A DNA stretch of 64,000 nt, taken from positions 1-64,000 of the forward strand of contig NZ_JBNPNH010000003.1 in assembly GCF_050314555.1 (NCBI RefSeq). The letters are read 5' to 3'. The stretch's first letter is position 1. Each line of letters starts with the position of its first letter. Position numbers and translations under genes: made by a program. The notes beneath the pieces were generated by a model that did not search any database, was not told the DNA's origin, and saw nothing but the letters and a program-made list of their open reading frames with translations. Of the stretch, positions 52,423-60,405 are shown one piece after another. This DNA is from Spyradosoma sp004558035 (GTDB taxonomy: Bacteria; Verrucomicrobiota; Verrucomicrobiia; Opitutales; UBA953).

Positions 52423-52838
52423 ACATCACGAACTTCAGACTGCATCACATCGGCGTCGCCGTCGCGGACATCGCGCGCGCGGCGGACGAGCTTCGCGAAA
52501 ACGGCTTTCTCTGCGGAGAAAAAATCTTCGATCCGCTGCAGCGCGTAAACGTCTGCTTCGCCGAAAAGCCCGACGAAATTCCGCTGGAGCTCGTCGAGCC
52601 CGCCGGCGAAGATTCTCCGGTCTCCGAGCTGCTGAAAAACAGCGGCGGCGAATCGGAAGCCAGCTTCGTCTGCTACGCCGTTCCCGACGTCGAAGCGGCG
52701 ATCCGCGACCTGCGCGCGCAGTCCTGGCTGCTCGTCAAGGCGCCCGTGCCCGCCGTCGCCTGCGGGAACGCGAAAGTCGCGTTTCTCTTCTCGAAGGACG
52801 CCGGGCTGATCGAGCTGCTGGAACAGAAAAACGCGTGA
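52419..52838 (+). CDS. VOC-family (glyoxalase/methylmalonyl-CoA epimerase-like) protein
   Basis: 139 aa. Two beta-alpha-beta-beta-beta modules: LHHIGVAVADIARAADELRENGF ... NVCFAEKPDEIPLELVEPAG, and SFVCYAVPDVEAAIRDLRAQSW ... NAKVAFLFSKDAGLIELLEQ. Metal-ligand positions typical of the epimerase (His near residue 10, Glu in ELVEP, Glu in LIELLEQ) are visible. Its ATG overlaps the KAS III stop (ATGA), so it is translationally coupled. It probably acts on an acyl-thioester intermediate of the same pathway (epimerase, isomerase or lyase). Confidence 0.82.
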   Translation: MNITNFRLHHIGVAVADIARAADELRENGFLCGEKIFDPLQRVNVCFAEKPDEIPLELVEPAGEDSPVSELLKNSGGESEASFVCYAVPDVEAAIRDLRAQSWLLVKAPVPAVACGNAKVAFLFSKDAGLIELLEQKNA

Positions 52839-54409
52839 AACGCTTCGTCTTCAGAAACGCGACCGTCGAGCCGTTTTTCCCGCGCGGAGAAACGGAGTTC
52901 TCCGGCTACGGCGACGTTTCCCGCGCGCCCGCGGACGCGGAGATCTTCCGCTGGTTCTACGCGCTCCCGCCCGACGCGGAGCCGGGCGAAGCGCGCGCGC
53001 TCGTCGCGGATTTCCTGCAGCGGCTCCGTCTCGCGGCGGCGCGCGTTCCCGCGGAAAAGCCGTTCGAGCTCGTCCCGCTCGCCGCGCCGCGCCGCGCGCC
53101 GCTCGTGCTTTCCGACTCGCGTCTGCGCGACGCCGTCGCCTTCTACGCCGCCGAGCTGGAAAAATTTTCGCGGGAACGCGGGAACGCGCCCGTGCTCGCC
53201 GCGCCGGAATTCGGCGTCGACTGGCGCCTCTGGTTTCTGACGAAAACGCCGTTTTCTCCGGCGAAAAAACTCGCGGGAACGCCGCCGCCCGCGCCGCGCG
53301 TTCCCGTCCCGCGCAAAAAAGGCCTCGTGCTCGACTGCGACGGCACGCTCTGGGGCGGCACGCTCGGCGAAGACGGTTTCGCGGGAATAAAGATCGGCGG
53401 CGATTACCCCGGGAACGCCTTCGCGCATTTTCAGAAACGCCTCGTCGCGCTCGCCGAAAGCGGCGTCGTGCTCGCGGTGTCTTCAAAAAACAATTACGCC
53501 GACGTGCGCGAAGTCTTCGAGAGGCATCCGGACATGATTCTGCGCCCCGAGCACGTTTCCGCCTGGCGCGTGAACTGGAACGACAAGGCGGAGAGCGTCC
53601 GCGAAATCGCCGCGGAGCTCAACGTCGGCGCGGACTCGCTCGTCTTCGTCGACGACGACGCGCGGGAACGCGAACGCGTGCTTCAGGCGTTCGGCGGCGC
53701 CGTCGCCGCGCCCGCGTATCCGGCGCAGCCTTACGCGCTTCCGGAATTTTTCGAGACGCTCGCCGACGCGTTCTTCCGCGCGGAAACGCTGACGCGCGAA
53801 GACGCCGAAAAGACGCGCCAATATCGCGACGCCGCCGCGCGCGCGGAATTTTCGCGGACGTTCGCCTCGCTCGCGGACTACGTCGCCTCTCTCGGCATCC
53901 GCCTGCGCCTCGCGCCCGCCGACGATTTTTCGCTCCCGCGCCTCGCCCAGCTGACGCAGAAGACCAATCAGTTCAACCTCGCGACGCGCCGGCGCACGGA
54001 AGCGGAACTGCGCGGATTTCTCAAGCGCGGGAACGCCGTATTCTCGCTCGCGGCGGCGGACAGGTTCGGCGACCTCGGCATCGTCGGCGAAGCGGAAATC
54101 TCCTTCGCGGACGCGGGAAAATCCGCGCGCGTCGAAAATTTCATGATGAGCTGCCGCGCACTCGGCCGCGGCGTCGAAACGGCGTTCGCCCGGGCGCTGC
54201 TGAATCTTCTGCGGGAACGCGGCGTCGAAGCGGTTTCCGCGGACTTCGCGCCCACCGCGAAGAACGCGCCCTGCGCGAAATTCCTGCCCTCGCTCGGCTT
54301 CGCGGCGGCGGACGCCGCGGGAACGCGCTTCGCGCTCGACCTGCGCGCGCGCGGAGCCTTCGAAATTTCCTCTGCCTACGAATTCGTATCCGATGAACAA
54401 CGACATTGA
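52835..54409 (+). CDS. FkbH-like HAD-IIIC family protein (glyceryl-ACP forming type)
   Basis: 524 aa. A variable N-terminal domain (about 1-165) precedes a HAD domain with LVLDCDGTLWGGTLGEDG near residue 170. Then follow VVLAVSSKNNYADVREVFERHPDMILRPEHVSAW, NWNDKAESVREIA and LVFVDDDARERERV, all FkbH hallmarks. The C-terminal GNAT-like region contains QLTQKTNQFNLATRR and MSCRALGRGVE. Characterised FkbH proteins dephosphorylate 1,3-bisphosphoglycerate and load the glyceryl group on an ACP. GTG start overlaps the VOC stop (GTGA); the stop overlaps the ACP gene by 17 bases. Confidence 0.9.
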   Translation: MKRFVFRNATVEPFFPRGETEFSGYGDVSRAPADAEIFRWFYALPPDAEPGEARALVADFLQRLRLAAARVPAEKPFELVPLAAPRRAPLVLSDSRLRDAVAFYAAELEKFSRERGNAPVLAAPEFGVDWRLWFLTKTPFSPAKKLAGTPPPAPRVPVPRKKGLVLDCDGTLWGGTLGEDGFAGIKIGGDYPGNAFAHFQKRLVALAESGVVLAVSSKNNYADVREVFERHPDMILRPEHVSAWRVNWNDKAESVREIAAELNVGADSLVFVDDDARERERVLQAFGGAVAAPAYPAQPYALPEFFETLADAFFRAETLTREDAEKTRQYRDAAARAEFSRTFASLADYVASLGIRLRLAPADDFSLPRLAQLTQKTNQFNLATRRRTEAELRGFLKRGNAVFSLAAADRFGDLGIVGEAEISFADAGKSARVENFMMSCRALGRGVETAFARALLNLLRERGVEAVSADFAPTAKNAPCAKFLPSLGFAAADAAGTRFALDLRARGAFEISSAYEFVSDEQRH

Positions 54410-54647
54410 ACCGCGTCTCGAAAAAGTCTTTCGGGAAACGCTCGGGCTCGAGCGCGTTCCCGCGGAGCTTTCGCAGTCGAACTGCCCCGCCTGGGATTCC
54501 GTCGGGCACCTGAACCTGATTCTCGCGCTGGAGGCGGAGTTCGGCGTCTTTTTCGAGCCCGAGGAAATCGCAGCGCTCCGCACGCTCGCAGACGTTCGCG
54601 CCGCGCTCGAAAAGAAGAGCGACAAGGAACCGACAAGCGACAGGTGA
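54393..54647 (+). CDS. Acyl carrier protein dedicated to the FkbH operon
   Basis: 84 aa. Helical ACP fold with the phosphopantetheine serine in WDSVGHLNLILALEAEFGVFF (DSxxH variant of DSL). Acidic body and short charged tail. It overlaps the FkbH gene by 17 bases, the standard arrangement for FkbH-ACP partners. It is distinct from the fatty-acid ACP in motif and context. Confidence 0.92.
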   Translation: MNNDIEPRLEKVFRETLGLERVPAELSQSNCPAWDSVGHLNLILALEAEFGVFFEPEEIAALRTLADVRAALEKKSDKEPTSDR

Positions 54648-54719
54648 CAAGTGACAGGAGAATACCTAAGCAGACACTTCCGCTTCCGAATTTTTAATCC
54701 CTAATTTTTCAAAAAAATC
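54648..54719. other. Gap before mpl with iterated GACAAG words
   Basis: The end of the ACP gene and the gap contain GACAAG/GACAGGTGACAAGTGACAGG-type iterations, similar in style to the gap at 29573. No promoter for mpl is clear. Confidence 0.4.
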
Positions 54720-56150
54720 ATGCACATCTATTTCATGGGAATCTGCGGCACGGCGATGGGCAACGCCGCGCTGCTCATGCGCGCGCTCGGGCACGAAGTC
54801 TCCGGATCGGACAAGGGAATCTACCCGCCGATGTCGGACATGCTGATGAACTCCGGCGTCAAGATTTACGACGGCTACAGCGCGGAGCGGCTCGCGTTCA
54901 TCCGGCCGGACCTCGTCGTCGTCGGGAACGTCGTTTCCCGAGGCCATCCCGAGATGGAGTGGCTGCTCGAATCGCGCGCGCTCGACTACGTCTCGCTGCC
55001 GGAGCTGCTGCGCACGCGCCTGCTGAAGAACCGCTGCGACATCGTCGTCGCGGGAACGCACGGCAAGACGACGACGTCCTCGCTCACGGCGTTTCTGCTG
55101 CGGGAACGCGGCGAAAATCCCGGCTGGCTCATCGGCGGCGTGCCGCGCGACCTGCCGGGCGGCTCCGCGCCGGGAACGGACGGCGGGCCCTTCGTCATCG
55201 AGGGCGACGAATACGACACGGCGTTTTTCGACAAGCGCAGCAAATTCATTCAGTACCTGCCGCAGATTCTGCTGCTGAACAATCTCGAGTTCGACCACGC
55301 GGACATTTTCCGCGACCTGCAGGACGTGCAGCGCACGTTCTCGCACGTCATACGCCTCGTGCCGCGCAACGGCTACATCGTGGCGAACGGCGACGACGCG
55401 AACATCGCGCCGCTCCTCGAAAACGTCACGTGGGCGCCGATCGTGCGCGTCGGCGTCGGCGAAAACTGCGACGTGCGCATCCGCGATTTCCGCGAGACGC
55501 CGGAGGGCTCCGAGTTCGCGCTGACTTGGCGCGGGAACGACTGGGGGCGCGTCGCGTGGACGCAGTCCGGCGTCTTCAACGCGCGCAACGCGGCGATGGC
55601 GGCGACGGCGTGCGCGCTCTACACCGCGACGGACAAGCCCGAATGGGCGTTCCCGCTCGACGCGCTCGCGAAATTCCGCGGCGTGAAGCGGCGGCGCGAA
55701 ATTCTCGTGGACACGCCCGCGCTCGTCGCCGTCGAGGATTTCGGGCACCACCCGACGGCGCTCAGGCTGACGCTGCAGGCGCTGCGGGAACGCTGGCCGA
55801 ACCGCCGCCTCATCGCCGCGTTCGAGCCGCGCAGCAACACCGCCGTGCGGAAGATCCTGCAGGACGCGTTCACGGACGCGCTCGCGAACGCGGACGCCGC
55901 GCTCGTCGCGCCCGTGCATCACGCGTCGGGCGGCGCGGAAAAGATGAACACGGAGGAAGTCGCTGCGGCGCTGCGTTCCCGCGGCGTGGACGCGCGCGCG
56001 CCGGAAAGCGTCGAGCGGCTTTTCGTCGAGCTGGAGGAACTCGCGGACGCGGCGACGCCGGACGCTCCCGCGCTCGTCGTCTTCTTCTCGAACGGCGCCT
56101 TCGGCGGCATCATCAAGCGCTTCGCCGACTTCCACCGCCCCCTCGCGTGA
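54720..56150 (+). CDS. mpl: UDP-N-acetylmuramate:L-alanyl-gamma-D-glutamyl-meso-diaminopimelate ligase
   Basis: 476-aa cytoplasmic Mur-ligase-family enzyme that reuses the recycled murein tripeptide by joining it to UDP-MurNAc. N-terminal IYFMGICGTAMGNAALLMRALGHEVSGSDKG is Mpl-type (MurC-like with GTAMG). ATP site VVAGTHGKTTTSSLTAFLL; central FVIEGDEYDTAFFDKRSKF, NLEFDHADIF; C-terminal DFGHHPTALRLTL and FEPRSNTAVRK. Separation from any mur/dcw cluster and the GDEYDTAFFD motif distinguish it from MurC. It fits with dapB in indicating DAP-type peptidoglycan with recycling. Confidence 0.93.
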   Translation: MHIYFMGICGTAMGNAALLMRALGHEVSGSDKGIYPPMSDMLMNSGVKIYDGYSAERLAFIRPDLVVVGNVVSRGHPEMEWLLESRALDYVSLPELLRTRLLKNRCDIVVAGTHGKTTTSSLTAFLLRERGENPGWLIGGVPRDLPGGSAPGTDGGPFVIEGDEYDTAFFDKRSKFIQYLPQILLLNNLEFDHADIFRDLQDVQRTFSHVIRLVPRNGYIVANGDDANIAPLLENVTWAPIVRVGVGENCDVRIRDFRETPEGSEFALTWRGNDWGRVAWTQSGVFNARNAAMAATACALYTATDKPEWAFPLDALAKFRGVKRRREILVDTPALVAVEDFGHHPTALRLTLQALRERWPNRRLIAAFEPRSNTAVRKILQDAFTDALANADAALVAPVHHASGGAEKMNTEEVAAALRSRGVDARAPESVERLFVELEELADAATPDAPALVVFFSNGAFGGIIKRFADFHRPLA

Positions 56151-56165
56151 AAGCGTTCGCAGGGG

Positions 56166-56185
56166 CGAAGGCATTCCAGCCTTCG
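56166..56185. repeat. REP-like hairpin word
   Basis: CGAAGGCATTCCAGCCTTCG, palindromic and differing by one loop base from 20623-20642. It lies in the gap between convergent mpl and the glycosyltransferase gene. Confidence 0.55.
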
Positions 56186-56222
56186 TTCCCGCGGACGCGA
56201 TTTCGCGCGCGTCGAGCGCGGG

Positions 56223-57026
56223 TCATTCCTTCACGATGCCGTGGGGCGTGCGGAAGGCGGGTGAGGCGAGGACGCGGTTCAGAATCTCGATGTTGCGCGC
56301 GTCGCGGGAACGGTCGTTTTCCTTGTGGAAAAGGTGAAACTGCACGCCGCCGAACTTCAGCGACTGTCTCCGCACGCCGAGTTTCATCAGGCGGACTTCG
56401 AGTTCGGCATCCTCGCGTCCCCAGCCGGAAATTTCCTCGTTGTAGCCGTTGACGGCGAGCAGATCCTTCGTCCAAAAGCCCATGTTGCAGCCTTTGGAGA
56501 TGTAGGGCTTGCGGGCGCGGTAGCTTTCGCGGATCATGCGCGAGAGCCACGGCACTCGCAGCGCGTTAGCACGGTTTCTCACGCCCCGCGAAAACGCGCC
56601 GAGCCCGTCCGCGTCGCCCGCGGTGAGCAGTTCTTCCGTGCGTTCCCGAGTCAGCAACGTGCGGCTTCCGCAGGTGAACCAGCCCGGACGCGCGACGTTC
56701 AGATGGTCTTCGACGAAGCGCGGCGAAATCACGCAGTCGCCGTCGATCTGCACGACGTATTCCGAAGCGATCCGCGCGATCGCCTTGTTCCAGATGACGC
56801 ATTTGCGGAAGCCCGCGTCCTCGTGCCAGACGTGGCGGAGCGGACAGGGCGCCTTTTCGCGGAAGGCGTCGACGAGCGCGCGGGTTTCGGGGCCGCTGCC
56901 GTCGTCGGCGACGAGGATTTCGTCGGGCAGGCGCGTCTGCCGCAGGGCGCTTTCGAGGACGAGGCGCAGCGCGTCCGGCCAGTTGTAGGTCGAAATCAGC
57001 AGAGCGCATGTCTTCGGTTTTTGCAT
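56223..57026 (-). CDS. GT2-family glycosyltransferase
   Basis: 267 aa. GT-A fold: CALLISTYNWPDALRLVLESALRQTRLPDEILVADDGS (nucleotide-binding N-terminus), YVVQIDGDCVISPRFV (metal-binding DGD), and a C-terminal galactosyltransferase-type GWGREDAELEVRLMKLGV with the catalytic-base ED. The NMGFWTKDLLAVNGYNEEI segment fits the chondroitin/lipopolysaccharide-type subgroup. Sugar and acceptor unknown. It stands alone, so link to an envelope polysaccharide is only likely. The start MQKPKTCALL is preferred over upstream low-complexity codons. Confidence 0.88.
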   Translation of the reverse strand: MQKPKTCALLISTYNWPDALRLVLESALRQTRLPDEILVADDGSGPETRALVDAFREKAPCPLRHVWHEDAGFRKCVIWNKAIARIASEYVVQIDGDCVISPRFVEDHLNVARPGWFTCGSRTLLTRERTEELLTAGDADGLGAFSRGVRNRANALRVPWLSRMIRESYRARKPYISKGCNMGFWTKDLLAVNGYNEEISGWGREDAELEVRLMKLGVRRQSLKFGGVQFHLFHKENDRSRDARNIEILNRVLASPAFRTPHGIVKE

Positions 57027-57157
57027 CAGAGACTGAAATTTTTTTGGAAAAACGGCGGGAACGCAAGCGCGGATTTCGCGGGATTCGCGCCTGCGCGCCC
57101 GCGGGCGCGTCAAAATTTGCGTTGAAAAAACGCGGGGGCGCCGCAATCCTTGCAGGC

Positions 57158-58087
57158 ATGGAAAACGTCATCATTCTCGGGAGCGGCTGCGCGGGCGCGA
57201 CGGCCGCCGTTTACGCCGCGCGCGCGGGATTTTCCCCGCTCGTTCTCGAAGGTTCGCTGCCCGGCGGGCAGATCACGACAACCTCCGTCGTCGAAAATTT
57301 TCCGGGCTTTCCCGACGGCGTGGACGGTTTCACGCTGACCTGGAACATCCGCCAGCAGGCGGAAAAATTCGGCGCGCGCTTCGAAGTCGATCTGATCGAG
57401 TCGGTCGATTTTTCCGGCGTCGTGAAGAAGCTGAAGGCGAGCTCCGGCAAAGTCTATGAGGCGAAGGCGGTCATCGTCGCGACGGGCGCGGCGCCGCGGC
57501 TGACGGGCGTTCCCGGCGAAAAGGAATTTTACGGCGGGAACGGCGTGAGCACCTGCGCGACCTGCGACGCCGCCTTCTACAAGGGCAAGGACGTCGCCGT
57601 GATCGGCGGCGGCGATTCCGCGTGCGAGGAGGCGAACTTCATCACGCGCTTCGCGTCGAAAGTCTACATCGTGCACCGCCGCGACAAGTTCCGCGCGTCG
57701 GACATCATGGCGAAGCGCGTGACCGAGAACCCGAAGATCGAACGCGTGATGAACGCCGCGCCGGAGCGCATTCTCGGCGGAGCGGACGGCAAGGTGCGCG
57801 CGCTCGTCGTCAAGGACGTCGCGACGGGAACGCTCCGCGAGATTCCGGTTTCGGGAATCTTCGTCGCGATCGGGCACGTGCCGAACACGAAATTTCTCGC
57901 GGGCGCGCTGCCGACGGACGAGGAAGGAACGCTGATTTCCAACGACAATTCGGGCGTGCACACGCGCGTGCCCGGCGTGTTCATCGCGGGCGACTGCGCG
58001 GACCGCCATTACCGCCAGGCGATCACGGCGGCGGGCATGGGCGCGCGCGCCGCGCTCGACGCGCAGCGCTATCTCGAAAACCAGTGA
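57158..58087 (+). CDS. trxB: Thioredoxin-disulfide reductase
   Basis: 309-aa FAD/NADPH enzyme that reduces thioredoxin. FAD-binding VIILGSGCAGATAAVYAARAG and LPGGQITTTSVVENFPGF; redox-active disulfide CATC in GVSTCATCDAAFYKGK; NADPH site VAVIGGGDSACEEANFI and VHRRDKFRAS; C-terminal VFIAGDCADRHYRQAITAAGMGARAALDA. The usual first motif GxGxxG reads GSGCAG. A weak TTGAAA-16-CAATCC pair ends 8 bases before the ATG. Confidence 0.95.
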   Translation: MENVIILGSGCAGATAAVYAARAGFSPLVLEGSLPGGQITTTSVVENFPGFPDGVDGFTLTWNIRQQAEKFGARFEVDLIESVDFSGVVKKLKASSGKVYEAKAVIVATGAAPRLTGVPGEKEFYGGNGVSTCATCDAAFYKGKDVAVIGGGDSACEEANFITRFASKVYIVHRRDKFRASDIMAKRVTENPKIERVMNAAPERILGGADGKVRALVVKDVATGTLREIPVSGIFVAIGHVPNTKFLAGALPTDEEGTLISNDNSGVHTRVPGVFIAGDCADRHYRQAITAAGMGARAALDAQRYLENQ

Positions 58088-58100
58088 TTCCGCGCCGCGC

Positions 58101-58874
58101 ATGAAGCTCTTCCGCGCCGCAATTTTCCGCCGGACGCTCGCCGCCTCCGCGCTCGCGTGCGCGCTCTGCGCCGTTCCCGCGTCCGCCGCGGAGCCCGTCG
58201 TCGCCGCGGAAAAATCCTTCCCGGAAAAAATCGTCGCCTGGTACGCCGACCACCTGAACTACGGGACGGTGGCGCTGCTGATGGCGGTGGAAAGCTCGTT
58301 CATTCCGTTCCCGTCGGAGGTCGTCGTGCCGCCCGCCGCCTACGCCGCGTGCACGCCGGGCAGCCCGCTCTACGCGACGGAGGACGAGCGCGTGAACGTG
58401 GCGCTCGTCGTGCTCGCGGGAACGCTCGGCGCGCTCGTCGGCGCGTTGGCGAATTACTGGATCGCGCTTTTTTTCGGGCGCCCGCTCGTGAACCGCTTCG
58501 CGGAATCGCGGCTCGGCAGCCTGTGCCTGATCGACCGGAAAAAGGTCGAAAAATCGGAGGCGTTTTTCCGGAAATACGGCGTCGTCTCGACGTTTTTCGG
58601 GCGGCTCGTTCCCGTGGTGCGCCAGCTGATCAGCATTCCCGCGGGCATCGCGCGGATGCGGATGCTGCCGTTCGTGGTCTTCACGTCGCTCGGCGCGGCG
58701 ATCTGGAACGTCGTGCTCGCGGTCGTCGGCGTCGCGGCGCACGGGCAACAGGACGCGATCAACGAATACAGCCGCGAGCTTTCGTGGGCGATTCTCGTCT
58801 GCGCGGCGCTTTTCGGCGCGTTTCTGATCTACCGCTTCTGGCGCGGCGGCAGGAAGAGCGACGACGTGAAGTGA
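58101..58874 (+). CDS. DedA-family membrane protein
   Basis: 257 aa. An N-terminal hydrophobic segment with an Ala-rich signal-like end (LACALCAVPASAAE) is followed by a DedA domain: VESSFIPFPSEVVVPPAAY (the F/YxPxPxE motif), GALVGALANYWIALFFGRPL, and FFGRLVPVVRQLISIPAGIARM with the conserved GRxxPxxR residues. DedA proteins are lipid transporters/flippases (undecaprenyl-phosphate or phosphatidylethanolamine recycling). It follows trxB by 13 bases, so the two are probably co-transcribed. Confidence 0.88.
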   Translation: MKLFRAAIFRRTLAASALACALCAVPASAAEPVVAAEKSFPEKIVAWYADHLNYGTVALLMAVESSFIPFPSEVVVPPAAYAACTPGSPLYATEDERVNVALVVLAGTLGALVGALANYWIALFFGRPLVNRFAESRLGSLCLIDRKKVEKSEAFFRKYGVVSTFFGRLVPVVRQLISIPAGIARMRMLPFVVFTSLGAAIWNVVLAVVGVAAHGQQDAINEYSRELSWAILVCAALFGAFLIYRFWRGGRKSDDVK

Positions 58875-59008
58875 CTAGGTTGTAGGAGGTTATGAAGGTT
58901 ATGGAGGTTGATTGCGTTTCGCTTCGCGAAAAATTTTTCGAAATCCTTTCGGCGAAGCCGAGCGCAAAGAACTTTCATAACTTCGTCACCTCATAACCTT
59001 TTCCCCTC
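58875..59008. repeat. Gap with inverted phrase repeats
   Basis: GAGGTTATGAAGGTTATGGAGG near 58887 is roughly mirrored by CATAACTTCGTCACCTCATAACC at 58976-58998. The element is intergenic and hairpin-capable, similar in style to other gaps. No gene. Confidence 0.5.
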
Positions 59009-59037
59009 TTGCGCGGGAACGCGCTTTGACGCAGAAT
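59009..59037 (+). promoter_or_regulatory. Promoter of nspC, probably leaderless
   Basis: TTGCGC (59009-59014), 17-base spacer, CAGAAT (59032-59037), 9 bases before the ATG. Start of transcription would be within ~3 bases of the start codon. Confidence 0.5.
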
Positions 59038-59046
59038 GAGCGGCAA

Positions 59047-60219
59047 ATGTCCGACCGTTTCATCGAAGAATTTTCCAAGCTCGACCTGAACCGCGTGCCC
59101 TCGCCGTGCCACCTGATGCACCGCGGGCTGCTCGAGGAAAACTGCCGCGTGCTGCGCGGCGTCATGGACCGCGCGGGCGCGAAGATCCTGCTCGCGCTCA
59201 AGGGCTTCGCGCAGTTCAGCGAGTTTCCGCTCGTCTCGAAATACCTCGCGGGAACGACGGCGAGCGGCCTGCACGAGGCGCTGCTCGGGCGCGAATTTTT
59301 CCCCGGCGAATGCCACGTCTATTCGCCCGCGTTCCCGCCCGCGGACATGGACGAGCTGGTGAAGTTCGTCGATCACGTCTCGTTCAATTCGCCGTCGCAG
59401 TGGCGGCGTTTCCGCGACGTCGTGAAGGCGAGCGGGCGCGCGGTCTCCTGCGGGCTGCGCGTCAATCCGCAGTACGCCGAAGTCGAGCACGAGATCTACA
59501 ATCCCTGCGCGGCGGGCTCGCGCCTCGGCACGATCCGTTCGGAGATCCGCGACGGCGATCTCGACGGGCTCGAAGGCCTGCACATGCACACGATGTGCGA
59601 ACAGGGCGCGGACGTGCTCGCGCGCACGATTCCGCATTTCGAGGAAAAATTCGGCGAGTTCATCCCGCGCATGAAATGGATCAATTTCGGCGGCGGGCAC
59701 TGGATCACGCACCCGAGCTACGACGTCGACCTGCTCTGCGAGACGATTCTCGCGTTCCGCAGAAAATGGGGCGAGCACCTGCAGATTTATCTGGAGCCCG
59801 GCGAGGCCGTCGCCATCCGCACGGGCGTGCTCGTCTGCACCGTGCTCGACGTCGTGAACAACGGCATGCCGATCGCGATTCTCGACACGTCGGCGAGCGC
59901 GCACATGCCCGACGTGCTCGAAATGCCCTACCGCGCGGAAATCCTCGGCGCGGGCGCGCCGGGCGAATTCGCGCACACGTACCGGCTCGCGGGCGGCACC
60001 TGCCTCGCGGGCGACGTGCTCGGCGACTACTCGTTTCCGCGGCCGCTCGCGCCCGGGCAGCGCCTCGCGCTCCTCGACATGTCGCACTACACAATGGTCA
60101 AGAACACGACGTTCAACGGCATCCGCCTGCCCTCCATCGCGAGCTACGTTCCCGAGACCGGCGAATACCGCCTGATCCGCGACTTCGGCTACGCCGACTA
60201 CAAGAACAAGCTGAGCTGA
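59047..60219 (+). CDS. nspC: Carboxynorspermidine decarboxylase
   Basis: 390-aa fold-type III PLP decarboxylase of the alternative polyamine pathway (carboxy(nor)spermidine to (nor)spermidine). PLP lysine in KILLALKGFAQF; GLHMHTMCEQ; NFGGGHWIT; LEPGEAVAIRTGVLV; and the substrate-site PDVLEMPYRAEI and GGTCLAGDV segments are typical of NspC rather than LysA or ornithine decarboxylase. The usual partner, carboxynorspermidine dehydrogenase, is not adjacent. The upstream TTG is rejected because it lies in the promoter spacer. Confidence 0.92.
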   Translation: MSDRFIEEFSKLDLNRVPSPCHLMHRGLLEENCRVLRGVMDRAGAKILLALKGFAQFSEFPLVSKYLAGTTASGLHEALLGREFFPGECHVYSPAFPPADMDELVKFVDHVSFNSPSQWRRFRDVVKASGRAVSCGLRVNPQYAEVEHEIYNPCAAGSRLGTIRSEIRDGDLDGLEGLHMHTMCEQGADVLARTIPHFEEKFGEFIPRMKWINFGGGHWITHPSYDVDLLCETILAFRRKWGEHLQIYLEPGEAVAIRTGVLVCTVLDVVNNGMPIAILDTSASAHMPDVLEMPYRAEILGAGAPGEFAHTYRLAGGTCLAGDVLGDYSFPRPLAPGQRLALLDMSHYTMVKNTTFNGIRLPSIASYVPETGEYRLIRDFGYADYKNKLS

Positions 60220-60248
60220 ACGGAAGCGGAAAATTTTCCCAAAAGAAA

Positions 60249-60405
60249 ACGGCGTTCGCGCGCGGGGGAGATTCGCGGGAACGCCGTTTCCGTTTCTTCA
60301 GGTTACGAAGTTCAGGATTTTCGTCTCCGGCGGCGGGAGGCGGCGCAGAGGGCGAGCGCGAACGCGCCCGCGAGCAGCCCGAACGCCGAAGGCTCGGGAA
60401 CCGTC
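60249..60405. repeat. PEP-CTERM tail plus terminator repeat, copy 1
   Basis: This ~157-bp block (downstream terminator, stop codon and the last ~30 codons of the protease gene) matches 63499-63655 with only about five differences by eye, at a constant offset of 3250 bases. Identity extends through non-coding sequence. Confidence 0.85.
60250..60291. terminator. Terminator between nspC and the S6-like protease gene
   Basis: Arms AACGGCGTTCGCG and CGCGGGAACGCCGTT with a T-run on the minus side (A-run before 60250). It can serve both converging genes. Confidence 0.75.
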
